Source: CAYWQB01 sp964460785 (GTDB lineage Bacteria > Chlamydiota > Chlamydiia > Chlamydiales > CAYWQB01). Taken from it: a stretch of 64,000 bases of DNA. The notes below the pieces were generated by a model. The model was not told where the DNA came from and ran no database searches. It saw only the letters and a list, made by a program, of their open reading frames with translations. The stretch's first letter is position 1; each line of letters begins with the position of its first letter. Shown here piece after piece: positions 25,565 through 34,553 of the stretch. The stretch spans positions 62,001 to 126,000 of the forward strand of contig CAYWQB010000002.1 of assembly GCA_964460785.1 (NCBI GenBank), read 5' to 3'. A program made the translations under genes and the position numbers.

Positions 25565-26717
25565 AAAAATCTGCAGCAAAATCTTTCGGTTTTCTCTCAA
25601 AGATTGGAAAGGACTCGGTTGAAGGAGGAGGTTTTCCTACATTATCGAGAATAGCTTGACGAATCCCTCCAATATCAAGGGGCTTGACAGGGTGCAATCC
25701 ATGCGGAGGTAAAGGCCCTTCTCTGCCATATTCCACGTATTCCTGCCAGCAGCCCCACTCCCCTACCACAGCACGAGCTCCTGCATGCCAGGCTTCAAAA
25801 TGTACGAGCCCTGGGAGCTCATAGTAAGAGGGCAGTACGTGCAAGGCACAGTGAGTGAACGCACTGTGAATCAACCCTGTATCCATCATTTGCTTACTTG
25901 CATGAATCAAATGGACTTTCCCTACACTAAGGGTTCTAACCATAGGGCTAACGAGATATACATCAGCCTTACGACTGCGCTGGGCATATTTCAAAAACAG
26001 ATCTTTATACTCTGTTTGGTTTGAGCCGCTTGCAAGAAAGACAAGAGGAATATCCACATCCTCTGTAGCGAGCAGTGTCAGGATATTATTTTTCCTAGAC
26101 TCTAGACGCCCGACCTGTAAAAGGTAGGATTTTGATCCAAGGCCTGTCAGCTGTAAAAAAGCCTTTTCATCAAAGGATCTAGGATAAATTACCGGCCAGA
26201 ATAGCTTGAAAGGGTTACTTTCCCAGAAGTCTTGGACAAAAAGGTTCTTTTCAAGGTTCGAGCTATGAATCGAGAGTTTGGCTCGGTTCATTGCAAATAG
26301 GTCTACAACTGCCAGTCTTGACTTTGGTAACCCTTGATGGGACCTCAATAGGTTCGGTTTCTCTTTGAGCAGCTCAATGATCCAGTTTCTAACGCCTATA
26401 GGTTGCTTTGATAAGAACTCCAGCAAGCCATGTATTCCTAATGAAAGGCAAAAAGGGGCAGTATAATCCTCATAAAACGGGACCCATCCCCAGGGAATTT
26501 TTTGATGATCTAAAAATAGTGCTGATTCATAAAGCCTAGCATGTAGCCCACTGAGAAAAGCAAAATCCGCCTTTTCTTTTAATGCGAATACAGATGGCAC
26601 AATAGAAATGCGCCAATCACCTCCTAGCTCTTGGACTCCAGACTGCAAAGCTTTTAAAACTTGAAGGTCCCCACCCCAACACCCAAGGGGGCGATCTAGA
26701 ATAAATACTATATGCAT
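25515..26717 (-). CDS. GT-B fold glycosyltransferase, GT4-like
   Basis: The 400-residue protein starts MHIVFILDRPLGCWGGDLQ, an N-terminal Rossmann strand, and shows GT4-type motifs in the second half: LLQVGRLESRKN (start of the donor domain), then LHVLPSYYELPGLVHFEAWHAG with the conserved Glu, and GARAVVGEWGC. It would transfer a nucleotide-sugar residue to an unknown acceptor, perhaps lipopolysaccharide. The donor cannot be read from sequence. It stands alone, with no adjacent glycan cluster. The 3' end overlaps malQ by 50 nt. Confidence 0.8.
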   Translation of the reverse strand: MHIVFILDRPLGCWGGDLQVLKALQSGVQELGGDWRISIVPSVFALKEKADFAFLSGLHARLYESALFLDHQKIPWGWVPFYEDYTAPFCLSLGIHGLLEFLSKQPIGVRNWIIELLKEKPNLLRSHQGLPKSRLAVVDLFAMNRAKLSIHSSNLEKNLFVQDFWESNPFKLFWPVIYPRSFDEKAFLQLTGLGSKSYLLQVGRLESRKNNILTLLATEDVDIPLVFLASGSNQTEYKDLFLKYAQRSRKADVYLVSPMVRTLSVGKVHLIHASKQMMDTGLIHSAFTHCALHVLPSYYELPGLVHFEAWHAGARAVVGEWGCWQEYVEYGREGPLPPHGLHPVKPLDIGGIRQAILDNVGKPPPSTESFPIFERKPKDFAADFFKVMHTVLDYSAASPF

Positions 26718-26808
26718 ATAGGTATGCTATAATAAACGTCTTAAAACTCCAGCTCTTTTCTAAAAGTCATGATTGATTCAGAATTAGAAAAGTTACGAGA
26801 AGGAATTT

Positions 26809-28347
26809 ATGCTCTATCGCTATTTACTTTTACTTTTTTCCCTTAGCTCTTGTCTATTCTCTAGTCCAAAGGAAGATCGGCAAGCGCTCTTTTATCAGCT
26901 AGCTCCTAAAGACATAAGAAAAAATCTGGCTTTTTACCAGCTCTACCCTCATTCAAAAGAGGGTAAGGTCGCTTTCAGACGGGCCATGCAAGCTCTTTTT
27001 CCCCACCAAAAGGATTTAATCGATACTCTACTTACGTCTCTCAGTGCAGATGGGGTTAACTCTTTTGTCAACTTGATGTTTGCCAAAGGGAACCAATCTT
27101 TTGACCAAGAAACGCTTCATCTTGCTCAAAAAGTTTCTTCTTTATCAGGGCACCTTAAGAACCGTGTATTACCTGGTTATCAAGCAAAAAACCTCTCTGC
27201 AGTACTTTCTCTACCATCCGAAGAGGTTGACCTTGCTCGAGGGCTACTTCTTGATCAGTTTGAAGGCTCCCCTTCCATGTGGGAGACCATTTCTGTATAT
27301 GAAGGAATTTTAGACCTCATGGCTTTACAGGTACTTGCCAGGCTACCGGACTCCCCATCTCCTGCCCAAAAGTTACAAGCGCTAAGCAATTTTATTTTTT
27401 ATGAAATGGAGTATCGCTTCCCTCCTTACTCAGTCCATGCACAAGAGATCGATACTTATACCTTTCTTTCCTCTGTCATTGATCAACGACGCGGGGTTTG
27501 CCTTGGTGTTTCTATTCTATACCTTTGCCTCGCGCAGAGGATTGGCTTGACATTAGAGATCGTGACTCCTCCGGGGCACATCTATATACGTCTTCCTAGC
27601 CCTAGTGGCGTCACAAATGTTGAAACAACAGCTAGAGGTATTCATCTTCCCTCTGATAGCTATTTAGGGATTAATACCCACAAGCTACAAACCCGAACAA
27701 TCAAAGAGGTTATTGGGCTTGCTAGATTCAACCAAGCCTCTGTTTTTTGGCAGCAGAAGGACTATGAAAAAGCCATCCAAGCGTATAAAAAGGCAGAACT
27801 CTACTTAGGGAAGGACCCCCTCTTACAAGAGTTCCTAGGGTATATGCTCTGCTTCTCAGGTAATGAGCGTGAAGGTAAGCAATACTTAAAGTCTCTTCCC
27901 CCCTTACCAGATGCGATTTATCGAAGCCCAACAGCTCACCAACTGCTTTCTGGAGATATAGACATAGAGGCTGTTCAAGCTGCTTACTTAATGGTGGATG
28001 AGACAAGAGAATCTATTCTTTCCAAGCAAGAAGCTTTAAAAAAGCAACTTGAGCGATTTCCTCACTTCCTTGAAGGATGGCTACATTTGGGAACGACCTA
28101 TTTGCAACTGGGGCAATATAAAAATGCCCTAAAAGCCTTTGAAGAACACCACCGATTAGACTCTTCCAACCCTACTATTGAGTACTATTTAGCAGAACTT
28201 AAGCTACAAAGACTCGATTTAAAGGGTGCTTGGAAGCACTTCTTACAAGCAAAAAAGATAACAGAAGCATTTGGCCATTCCCCAAAGGGCTTAAAAGACC
28301 TCTTTTTACACCTGCAGACCTATGCAGCGATGCCTAGCGCAAAGTAG
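26809..28347 (+). CDS. Exported transglutaminase-like (SirB1-type) protein with TPR repeats
   Basis: The 512-residue protein starts MLYRYLLLLFSLSSCLFSSP, a signal peptide possibly with a lipobox Cys at residue 15. The core (about 150-290) fits the SirB1/transglutaminase-like fold: catalytic-type Cys in RRGVCLGVSILYLCLAQRIG, His in TPPGHIYIRL, followed by NVETTARG. The C-terminal half has two or three TPR-like units (WQQKDYEKAIQAYKKAELY and LQLGQYKNALKAFEEHHRL). Function is unknown for most of this family. A TATAAT at 26728-26733 could be its -10. The end overlaps the convergent CPBP gene by 14 nt. Confidence 0.8.
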   Translation: MLYRYLLLLFSLSSCLFSSPKEDRQALFYQLAPKDIRKNLAFYQLYPHSKEGKVAFRRAMQALFPHQKDLIDTLLTSLSADGVNSFVNLMFAKGNQSFDQETLHLAQKVSSLSGHLKNRVLPGYQAKNLSAVLSLPSEEVDLARGLLLDQFEGSPSMWETISVYEGILDLMALQVLARLPDSPSPAQKLQALSNFIFYEMEYRFPPYSVHAQEIDTYTFLSSVIDQRRGVCLGVSILYLCLAQRIGLTLEIVTPPGHIYIRLPSPSGVTNVETTARGIHLPSDSYLGINTHKLQTRTIKEVIGLARFNQASVFWQQKDYEKAIQAYKKAELYLGKDPLLQEFLGYMLCFSGNEREGKQYLKSLPPLPDAIYRSPTAHQLLSGDIDIEAVQAAYLMVDETRESILSKQEALKKQLERFPHFLEGWLHLGTTYLQLGQYKNALKAFEEHHRLDSSNPTIEYYLAELKLQRLDLKGAWKHFLQAKKITEAFGHSPKGLKDLFLHLQTYAAMPSAK

Positions 28348-29230
28348 GATAGGAAAAAAGGATAAAGTGGAATAAATTGACCATAATGTGAGGAATTGAA
28401 CTCAAGTACACACTGCGAGTTCGAAGGTAGGTCCATCCATAAAATGCCCCTGCAATACACGCCAGCACCATATAGGTCCACCCTAACCGGTAGTGGTAAA
28501 GGGCAAACAACACAGTAGAAACCACAAATCCTATACGAAGACGTTCTTTCTTACTGACAAAGAAAAAACAACGCTCTGTGAAGTAGTCTAAAATAAACCC
28601 TCTAAAGAAAATCTCTTCCGCGAAGCAGACAAATAAGCTGTTTATTACAATCCAAACAACTGTAAAGTCCTTCCACTTGATATCCCACTCCACAAATTGC
28701 CAGTAGAAAGCAAGAGGATAAAGAACAAGACAAGCTAAGGCTCCCAGTCCTAAAGACAATAGGAAGCTCTTTTTCTTATTTTTTAGACCTGTATAAGGCA
28801 ACAAGCCAAGGAAAATCAGAGCACAAACGAATGCCTTATCAAAATTATAGAAAAGGGTATAGGGATAGGATTTAGGGCTCACTTGCACTCCTCCTAGAAG
28901 GCGAAAGTTCCCATAGAAGGGAATCAAGTGCAAAACACCAACCCAAGAGACAACAAAAAAGCCATATAACGCAGCAAGACGGATCAAGCGACTTTTATTA
29001 TACTTAGCCCCCCATAAAAGCAGAGCAATTGCGACCATCCAGGCAGCTAAAAAAGGGCCTCCAAAGGCCCACCGACTCACTAGCATGAGAAGAGATGAGC
29101 TTCCTAATAGAGAAAAAAGCAGCTTTTTTTGACCTGGAAAAACGAGCATCCCCAGATAGGTTAAAACCATAAAAAGAAGGGACCATCCCTGTATCGGAGA
29201 GATGCGTATTTGATCAATAATCTCTAGCAA
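28334..29230 (-). CDS. CPBP-family intramembrane metalloprotease
   Basis: The 298-residue membrane protein has about eight hydrophobic helices and the diagnostic CPBP (CAAX/Abi) motifs: EEIFFRGFILDYF with the two Glu and Arg, then VLFALYHYRLGWTYM and HIMVNLFHFILF, whose histidines complete the metal site. Family members cleave prenylated or hydrophobic peptides; the substrate here is unknown. The start is TTG at 29230, supported by a very strong AGGAAGGAGGG site 6 nt upstream; the next ATG would delete the first helix. It may be cotranscribed with the antiporter gene upstream. Confidence 0.9.
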   Translation of the reverse strand: MLEIIDQIRISPIQGWSLLFMVLTYLGMLVFPGQKKLLFSLLGSSSLLMLVSRWAFGGPFLAAWMVAIALLLWGAKYNKSRLIRLAALYGFFVVSWVGVLHLIPFYGNFRLLGGVQVSPKSYPYTLFYNFDKAFVCALIFLGLLPYTGLKNKKKSFLLSLGLGALACLVLYPLAFYWQFVEWDIKWKDFTVVWIVINSLFVCFAEEIFFRGFILDYFTERCFFFVSKKERLRIGFVVSTVLFALYHYRLGWTYMVLACIAGAFYGWTYLRTRSVYLSSIPHIMVNLFHFILFSYPTLR

Positions 29231-29245
29231 AAAAGCCCTCCTTCC

Positions 29246-30178
29246 TCAGGTGATCAATGCCAACATGTAGGCAACATATCCCCCAAATAGAATTGAAGCA
29301 CTGAGTCTACTGACGCTTTTTTTAACTTGCAAAAGGTAAAACAAGAAGAGAGTAAATCCTAGAAGAACAGGTAAGTCAATAGTCAAAAGCTTGTGGGAGA
29401 ACTCAATAGGACGAATAAGAGAGGCCCCACCTACAATAAATGTTAAATTGAAGATATTGCTACCAATGATGTTGCCTATAGCAATATCGGTTTCTTTACG
29501 CAAAGCCGCTACAAGGGAGGTGAACAGCTCTGGACTGGAGGTCCCTATAGCAACCACTGTCACTCCAATGACTCTTTCTGAAATACCAAGAAACCTTGCT
29601 AAATCAGAACTTCCATCAACGAGTAGGTACCCCCCCAATAAAAGCAGTACCACACCGATGCCCAGTTTCACAGCTCCAAATGAGCTCACTGACAAATCCT
29701 CTGTATTCCCCTCTACTTCCAGTGGGCGATTTTTAGCCAAATACATTTGAAAGAGAATATAACCAACAAAAAAGCCGAGTAAAACAGCTCCTGCAATAGC
29801 TGTCACAGCCCCAAATAACATCACAACAAGAAAAGCAAGAGTGGCAAGCAAGCAAAGCCAGCTCTCTCTTCTCTTTATAGACCCACTAATAGGCAAGGGA
29901 CAAACTAGACTACAAAGCCCAAGTATAAGGCCGATGTTCGCAATATTCGACCCAAGGGCATTTCCCAAACACAAGTCTCCTCTGCCTCCAAATAGCTGGG
30001 CAAAAAAGCTTGTGATAGCCTCTGGTAAAGAGGTTGCCACTGAAACCACTGTCACACCAAAAATTAAAGGGTGGATGCGGAATTTTGTTGCCAGGTGAGA
30101 AGCTCCCACAACAATAAGTTCGGCTCCTACATACAAAAGTAGGATCCCTATTACAATGAAACAGATAGCTAGGGTCAT
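29246..30178 (-). CDS. Calcium/sodium antiporter of the CaCA family (YrbG-like)
   Basis: The 310-residue inner-membrane protein has two homologous halves of five helices each. Each half carries the alpha-repeat signature: first ATSLPEAITSFFAQLFGG and NALGSNIANIGLILG, second GTSSPELFTSLVAALRKE and NIIGSNIFNLTFIVG. The acidic residues of SLPE and SSPE are the cation ligands. A K+-independent Ca2+/Na+ (or H+) exchange is the expected role; the ion cannot be fixed from sequence. The gap to the CPBP gene is 15 nt. Confidence 0.93.
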   Translation of the reverse strand: MTLAICFIVIGILLLYVGAELIVVGASHLATKFRIHPLIFGVTVVSVATSLPEAITSFFAQLFGGRGDLCLGNALGSNIANIGLILGLCSLVCPLPISGSIKRRESWLCLLATLAFLVVMLFGAVTAIAGAVLLGFFVGYILFQMYLAKNRPLEVEGNTEDLSVSSFGAVKLGIGVVLLLLGGYLLVDGSSDLARFLGISERVIGVTVVAIGTSSPELFTSLVAALRKETDIAIGNIIGSNIFNLTFIVGGASLIRPIEFSHKLLTIDLPVLLGFTLFLFYLLQVKKSVSRLSASILFGGYVAYMLALIT

Positions 30179-30243
30179 AGCGCTTTAAAAAAATATTAAA
30201 CAACAATAGAGTCTTTCATAATCAACTAGGAGGAAAAGTTGAA

Positions 30244-31443
30244 GTGAAAAAGATCTCTCTTCTTGCAAGCCTTCTCATAAGCCTTTCCCTACAAGGGACG
30301 GAGCTTTCAGAGATTTTTTCCAGCGAGCAAATGAAAAAGCTTGGTTTAGAAAAGCTCTCTAAAGAGGAGCAAAGCGATCTCCTCCAGTGGATTGAGTCAG
30401 AAAAGCAATCAAAAAACTCCCCAGAACCTACCCCACAATCGCTCCCTCAAACGATCCGTAGTGTCAACTCTCAGACAGGACAGCTCCACCTTCTCGATGC
30501 CTCCATATGGGAGGTCTCTAAAGAGGATCTTGACACAGTCACTTATTGGTACCCTGGGCAAAAAGTCTATATTTCTCCAAGCCAAAACGGAGAATATCCT
30601 TTTCTCCTTCTCAATCATCAAAATAGACAAACAGTTGCTGCAGTGAAGATAGAGGGGTCCATTGACCAAAGGCAACCACAACTCTCCCCTAGTCTCTCCT
30701 TACACTTCCCTATTGAGCAAGCAACAATCATCAAAGTGAATGAAGAAAAGGGCTCATTTTTACTTAGCAACCAAACCTCTTGGTTAATTGCTCCGTTAGA
30801 CCGAGAAATTTTCTCTCATTTATCTCCTCAACAAGCCATCCAGTTTCAAAAGAGTGATCGACGCAGCTACCCTTTCACCTTTAAACTTGAAGAAAGCGGC
30901 CAAACCTTTATGGCAAAACGAATCGCCTCTTCTCCCGTCGAATCAAAATCCCTGCATAATACAGAAAATTTTAAGAAGATTTCTGACATGGAGAATTTTG
31001 GAGAGATCATCATCTTAGATGATACAAGCAGACTAACCATTGCTAATTCAGACCTAGACATCACCTACAACTGGAAGGAAGGCGACCAAATAGAAACAAG
31101 GTTTAGTGAACGCTCCGATTACCCTATAGAAATCATTAACCGGACAAGAGATCAGTCTGCTAAAGCTCGTTTGATCCGAGCTGAGGAAAGGGAGCAAATC
31201 ACCTCATCTTCTCCTTTACAAGATCCTACTGTTGAGACAGTTCAATCTCATGGCCGCTATTTATATACCGATCATGGCGAGCTATATGAAGTTGCCCCCA
31301 TTGACCGGGGACGTGTTGATTTTTGGATTCCCCAACAACGAATCACTGTGGATGAAGGTTTTCAGGCTGACAATCGCTACCCGATCAAAGTTACCAACCT
31401 CAATCGTAAAGAGTCTGCTCGAGTAAGGAAGGTAGAGCCTTGA
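30244..31443 (+). CDS. Exported hypothetical protein with four degenerate repeats
   Basis: I do not recognise this protein. The start is GTG at 30244 with an AGGAGG site 10 nt upstream; the N-terminus MKKISLLASLLISLSLQGTE is a signal peptide. After a helical linker (to about residue 75), four repeats of about 65-75 residues follow, at roughly 78-142, 158-228, 254-318 and 330-397. Each goes: beta strands, a W or Y-rich segment ending W..G/Q-x-I/V, then SDYPI / DNRYPIKV / GEYPFLL, and a NRxxxxxAxxxKIE-type end. Such small beta repeats suggest a periplasmic binding or scaffold protein. Length is 399 residues. Confidence 0.8.
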   Translation: MKKISLLASLLISLSLQGTELSEIFSSEQMKKLGLEKLSKEEQSDLLQWIESEKQSKNSPEPTPQSLPQTIRSVNSQTGQLHLLDASIWEVSKEDLDTVTYWYPGQKVYISPSQNGEYPFLLLNHQNRQTVAAVKIEGSIDQRQPQLSPSLSLHFPIEQATIIKVNEEKGSFLLSNQTSWLIAPLDREIFSHLSPQQAIQFQKSDRRSYPFTFKLEESGQTFMAKRIASSPVESKSLHNTENFKKISDMENFGEIIILDDTSRLTIANSDLDITYNWKEGDQIETRFSERSDYPIEIINRTRDQSAKARLIRAEEREQITSSSPLQDPTVETVQSHGRYLYTDHGELYEVAPIDRGRVDFWIPQQRITVDEGFQADNRYPIKVTNLNRKESARVRKVEP

Positions 31444-31483
31444 AACAAATGACTCTCTTTGCTCCAAGCCACCTGTCGAGTTA

Positions 31484-31513
31484 TTGACCATATTCTCCAC
31501 TAGGAGATAAAAT
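31484..31513 (+). promoter_or_regulatory. Candidate promoter for clpB
   Basis: TTGACC (31484-31489) and TAAAAT (31508-31513) are 18 nt apart; both match consensus at five of six positions. The -10 lies 25 nt from the clpB ATG. An AGGAGG site follows at 31528-31533. I see no CIRCE inverted repeat (the HrcA operator) in this gap. Confidence 0.6.
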
Positions 31514-31538
31514 ACCTTCTTAAAAACAGGAGGTTGGT

Positions 31539-34142
31539 ATGCAATATGCGTTTACAGAGCCAGTTGCTCAAGCTTTTCAAAAAGGTATCCAGCAAGCTTC
31601 ATTGCAAAAACATACCATAATCACAGAAAACCATCTCATGTGGGGGCTTGTACAGGAGTCTAAGGGTTATTTCTGTTCTCTTTTGCAAGGGCTTGGCATC
31701 AACCACCAACTTCTTGCGTCTGACCTCTCAAAAAGCCTTAAGCAAGTGAGCACATTCAGCGGAACTCCAGGGCAGCCCTCGCCTTCTTCTGGACTGGACC
31801 AGTGGCTCCGCCAGTCTTTTCAAATTGCTCAAGAATGGGGTGATGAGTACATCAGTGCAGACCACCTACTTCTTGCTCTTTTTGAGCACCCTGTTTCTCC
31901 TTTTGAGGAGCACCGCAAACAAGCGGCTTTAACCAAAGCAAAAGCTTTGGAAACAGTAAAGAACATCCGAGGAAGTAAAAAAATGTCTAGTCCTACTGCA
32001 GAAAGCCAACTCCAGAGCTTGGAAAAGTATGCTAAAAACCTTACTTCTCTTGCAAAGGAAGGAAAAATTGATCCCGTCATTGGCCGTGATGATGAAATTC
32101 GCCGTGTGATTCAAGTATTGAGCCGCAGAACAAAAAACAACCCCATGTTAGTTGGAGACCCAGGCGTAGGGAAAACAGCCATTGCAGAAGGACTCGCGCA
32201 GAGAATTATCCAAAAGGATGTACCAGAGGCTCTCCATGATAAAGAGCTTGTGGCTCTTGATATGGGGTCTCTTGTAGCTGGAACTAAGTACCGTGGAGAG
32301 TTTGAAGAGCGCTTGAAAGGCCTTTTAGAAGACATTGAGCAAGGAGAGGGAAAGTATATTCTCTTTATTGATGAAGTTCATACCTTAGTGGGCGCTGGCG
32401 CTACCGATGGTGCGATGGATGCAGCCAACCTCCTTAAGCCCTCACTAGCGAGAGGAACGTTACACTGTATTGGGGCCACGACACTCAATGAGTACAAAAA
32501 GTATATAGAGAAAGATGCAGCTCTTGAAAGGCGCTTCCAACTTGTGCGCGTTGAAGAGCCCTCTTTAGAGGATGCGATTACTATCTTAAGAGGTCTTCGT
32601 GAACGATATGAAAACTTCCATGGGGTACGCATCACAGAAAAAGCAATCCAAGCAGCAGCGACTCTTTCTCAAAGATATATTACAGATAGACAGCTTCCTG
32701 ATAAAGCGATCGATCTCATTGATGAGGCTGCAAGTCTAATCCGCATGCAAATTGGTTCTCGCCCTATTCCTATCGACCGTTTAGAGAGAAAGCTTTCCTC
32801 GATGATTGTGAAGCAAGAAGCGCTTAAAAAAGAGGGCTCGGAATCTAGCAAAGTGGAACTAGACAAGCTAGAGAAAGAGATAGCTTCGATTAAAGAAGAA
32901 CTCAACGCTCTAAAAAACCGCTGGGAGCAGGAAAAAAGCTCTTTACAAGAGATCCGTAGCCTCAAGGAAAAGCTTGAACAACTCCGCTTTGAAGAAGAAG
33001 AGGCGGAAAGGAAAGCAGACTACAACCATGTTGCAGAAATCCGCTACAGCCAGCGCCCTGAAATAGAACGAGAGCTTGCAAGCCGAGAAGAGACCCTAAA
33101 GTCCAATGAGGAACGTCTCCTTCAAGAAGAAGTTGATGAAGAGCTCATTGCTCAAATTGTATCTAAGTGGACGCGCATTCCTGTACAAAAAATGCTACAA
33201 ACAGAAGCTGACAAACTGTTACAGCTTGAGCAGCACCTAGAAAAACGCGTTGTTGGTCAACCTCTTGCTGTTAGTGCAGTATCTGAAGCAATCCGCCGCT
33301 CAAGGGCTGGTCTTCAAGAGCCTCAGCGTCCATTAGGAGTCTTCCTATTTGTGGGGCCTACAGGTGTCGGGAAAACAGAGCTAACCAAAGCTTTAAGCAC
33401 AGAGCTTTTTGATCGTGAAGAGGCCATCATCCGGTTTGACATGTCAGAGTATATGGAAAAGCATAGTGTAGCAAGGCTGATTGGAGCGCCTCCGGGGTAT
33501 GTTGGCTATGATGAAGGGGGGCAATTAACCGACCGCCTACGTCAGGCGCCTTACTCTCTTGTTCTTTTTGATGAGATAGAAAAAGCGCACCCTGATGTTT
33601 TCAATGTCCTATTACAAATCTTTGATGATGGCAGAATCACAGATGGTAAGGGACGAGTTGTTAACTGTAAAAATGCCCTATTCGTTATGACCTCAAATCT
33701 AGGTGCTGAAAAGCTCCTAGAGACAATTGAACAAGGACAAGAGCTTTCCAATCAAGAAGTGATGGCAACGGTAGAACCAATTCTCCGTAACCATTTCCGG
33801 CCTGAGTTCTTAAACCGTTTAGATGAGGTCCTCCCCTTCTTACCCTTAAGACAAGAAGAGATGGGTCGCATTGTCAATATTCAGCTTAATCGCGTAGGAA
33901 AAAGGCTTGCTTCTCGCAATATTGAGCTTTCCTGGGATGAGGCAGTTGTGAATCACCTTGCCACCAAAGGATATGAGCCTGCATTTGGAGCTCGACCACT
34001 AAAAAGACTCATTGAAAAAGAAGTGGTTAATATGCTTTCAAAAAACCTTCTTGAGGGGTTTGTGACTCCAAATGCGAAGCTTCACTTGGTGCTTGAAGGA
34101 GGAGGTGTCATCGCGTTCACTCTCACGCCGAAAGACGCTTAA
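31539..34142 (+). CDS. clpB: ATP-dependent disaggregase ClpB
   Basis: ClpB works with DnaK to dissolve protein aggregates. The 867-residue protein has the N domain with two Clp repeats (1-145), AAA-1 with Walker A GDPGVGKTAI and Walker B ILFIDEVHT, the long coiled-coil M domain (about 405-525, rich in KEELNALKNRWEQEK-type heptads) that distinguishes ClpB from ClpA/ClpC, and AAA-2 with GPTGVGKTEL and VLFDEIEKAHPDVFNVLLQ. Length is normal. It overlaps the end of the convergent 34123 gene by 20 nt. Confidence 0.97.
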   Translation: MQYAFTEPVAQAFQKGIQQASLQKHTIITENHLMWGLVQESKGYFCSLLQGLGINHQLLASDLSKSLKQVSTFSGTPGQPSPSSGLDQWLRQSFQIAQEWGDEYISADHLLLALFEHPVSPFEEHRKQAALTKAKALETVKNIRGSKKMSSPTAESQLQSLEKYAKNLTSLAKEGKIDPVIGRDDEIRRVIQVLSRRTKNNPMLVGDPGVGKTAIAEGLAQRIIQKDVPEALHDKELVALDMGSLVAGTKYRGEFEERLKGLLEDIEQGEGKYILFIDEVHTLVGAGATDGAMDAANLLKPSLARGTLHCIGATTLNEYKKYIEKDAALERRFQLVRVEEPSLEDAITILRGLRERYENFHGVRITEKAIQAAATLSQRYITDRQLPDKAIDLIDEAASLIRMQIGSRPIPIDRLERKLSSMIVKQEALKKEGSESSKVELDKLEKEIASIKEELNALKNRWEQEKSSLQEIRSLKEKLEQLRFEEEEAERKADYNHVAEIRYSQRPEIERELASREETLKSNEERLLQEEVDEELIAQIVSKWTRIPVQKMLQTEADKLLQLEQHLEKRVVGQPLAVSAVSEAIRRSRAGLQEPQRPLGVFLFVGPTGVGKTELTKALSTELFDREEAIIRFDMSEYMEKHSVARLIGAPPGYVGYDEGGQLTDRLRQAPYSLVLFDEIEKAHPDVFNVLLQIFDDGRITDGKGRVVNCKNALFVMTSNLGAEKLLETIEQGQELSNQEVMATVEPILRNHFRPEFLNRLDEVLPFLPLRQEEMGRIVNIQLNRVGKRLASRNIELSWDEAVVNHLATKGYEPAFGARPLKRLIEKEVVNMLSKNLLEGFVTPNAKLHLVLEGGGVIAFTLTPKDA

Positions 34143-34539
34143 CTTTATCGATCAGCTCATCTAGGATAATTCCTTCCTTCTGAAATTCATCGGAGAAAAC
34201 ACCGAAGTAAGCAAGAAGGAAGGAAAGTCCCATATAAGGACTAAATGTTGCTAGCAAACAGCCTAAAAAAGAGATTGAGGTAAGATGCAAACTTTTTGTG
34301 TAGTGCGCTTGCTTTTTCTTTGCTAAAAAGCACTTTCTACTTCGAGACCAGCCAACCAGGGTCCAGCCAGCTAAAGCTCCGCAAACCCAGAAGAACCACA
34401 TCATACAAAAGCAAACAGCAAATAAGAAAGCAAATCGAAGCCCCATAGAGCGCCAAAATGAAGGCCTAGAGACTTCCTCTCCTACCTCTTCTTCTTCATT
34501 TTGTTCATTCTCATCTGTGTATAAACGATAGATCGCCAT
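34123..34539 (-). CDS. Small membrane protein of unknown function
   Basis: I do not recognise this 138-residue protein. It has an acidic N-terminal tail (DENEQNEEEEVGEE), then two close hydrophobic stretches at about 32-62, a basic loop (SRSRKCFLAKKKQ), another two at about 85-115, and a charged C-terminal helix. This predicts four short or two hairpin transmembrane segments with both ends cytoplasmic. It starts 15 nt downstream of the sthA stop and is probably cotranscribed with it. Confidence 0.7.
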   Translation of the reverse strand: MAIYRLYTDENEQNEEEEVGEEVSRPSFWRSMGLRFAFLFAVCFCMMWFFWVCGALAGWTLVGWSRSRKCFLAKKKQAHYTKSLHLTSISFLGCLLATFSPYMGLSFLLAYFGVFSDEFQKEGIILDELIDKVKRLSA

Positions 34540-34553
34540 GCGCTTTTCCCCTC

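Noticed and set aside
31444..31538. CIRCE heat-shock operator before clpB
   Set aside because: No TTAGCACTC/GAGTGCTAA inverted repeat is present in the gap.
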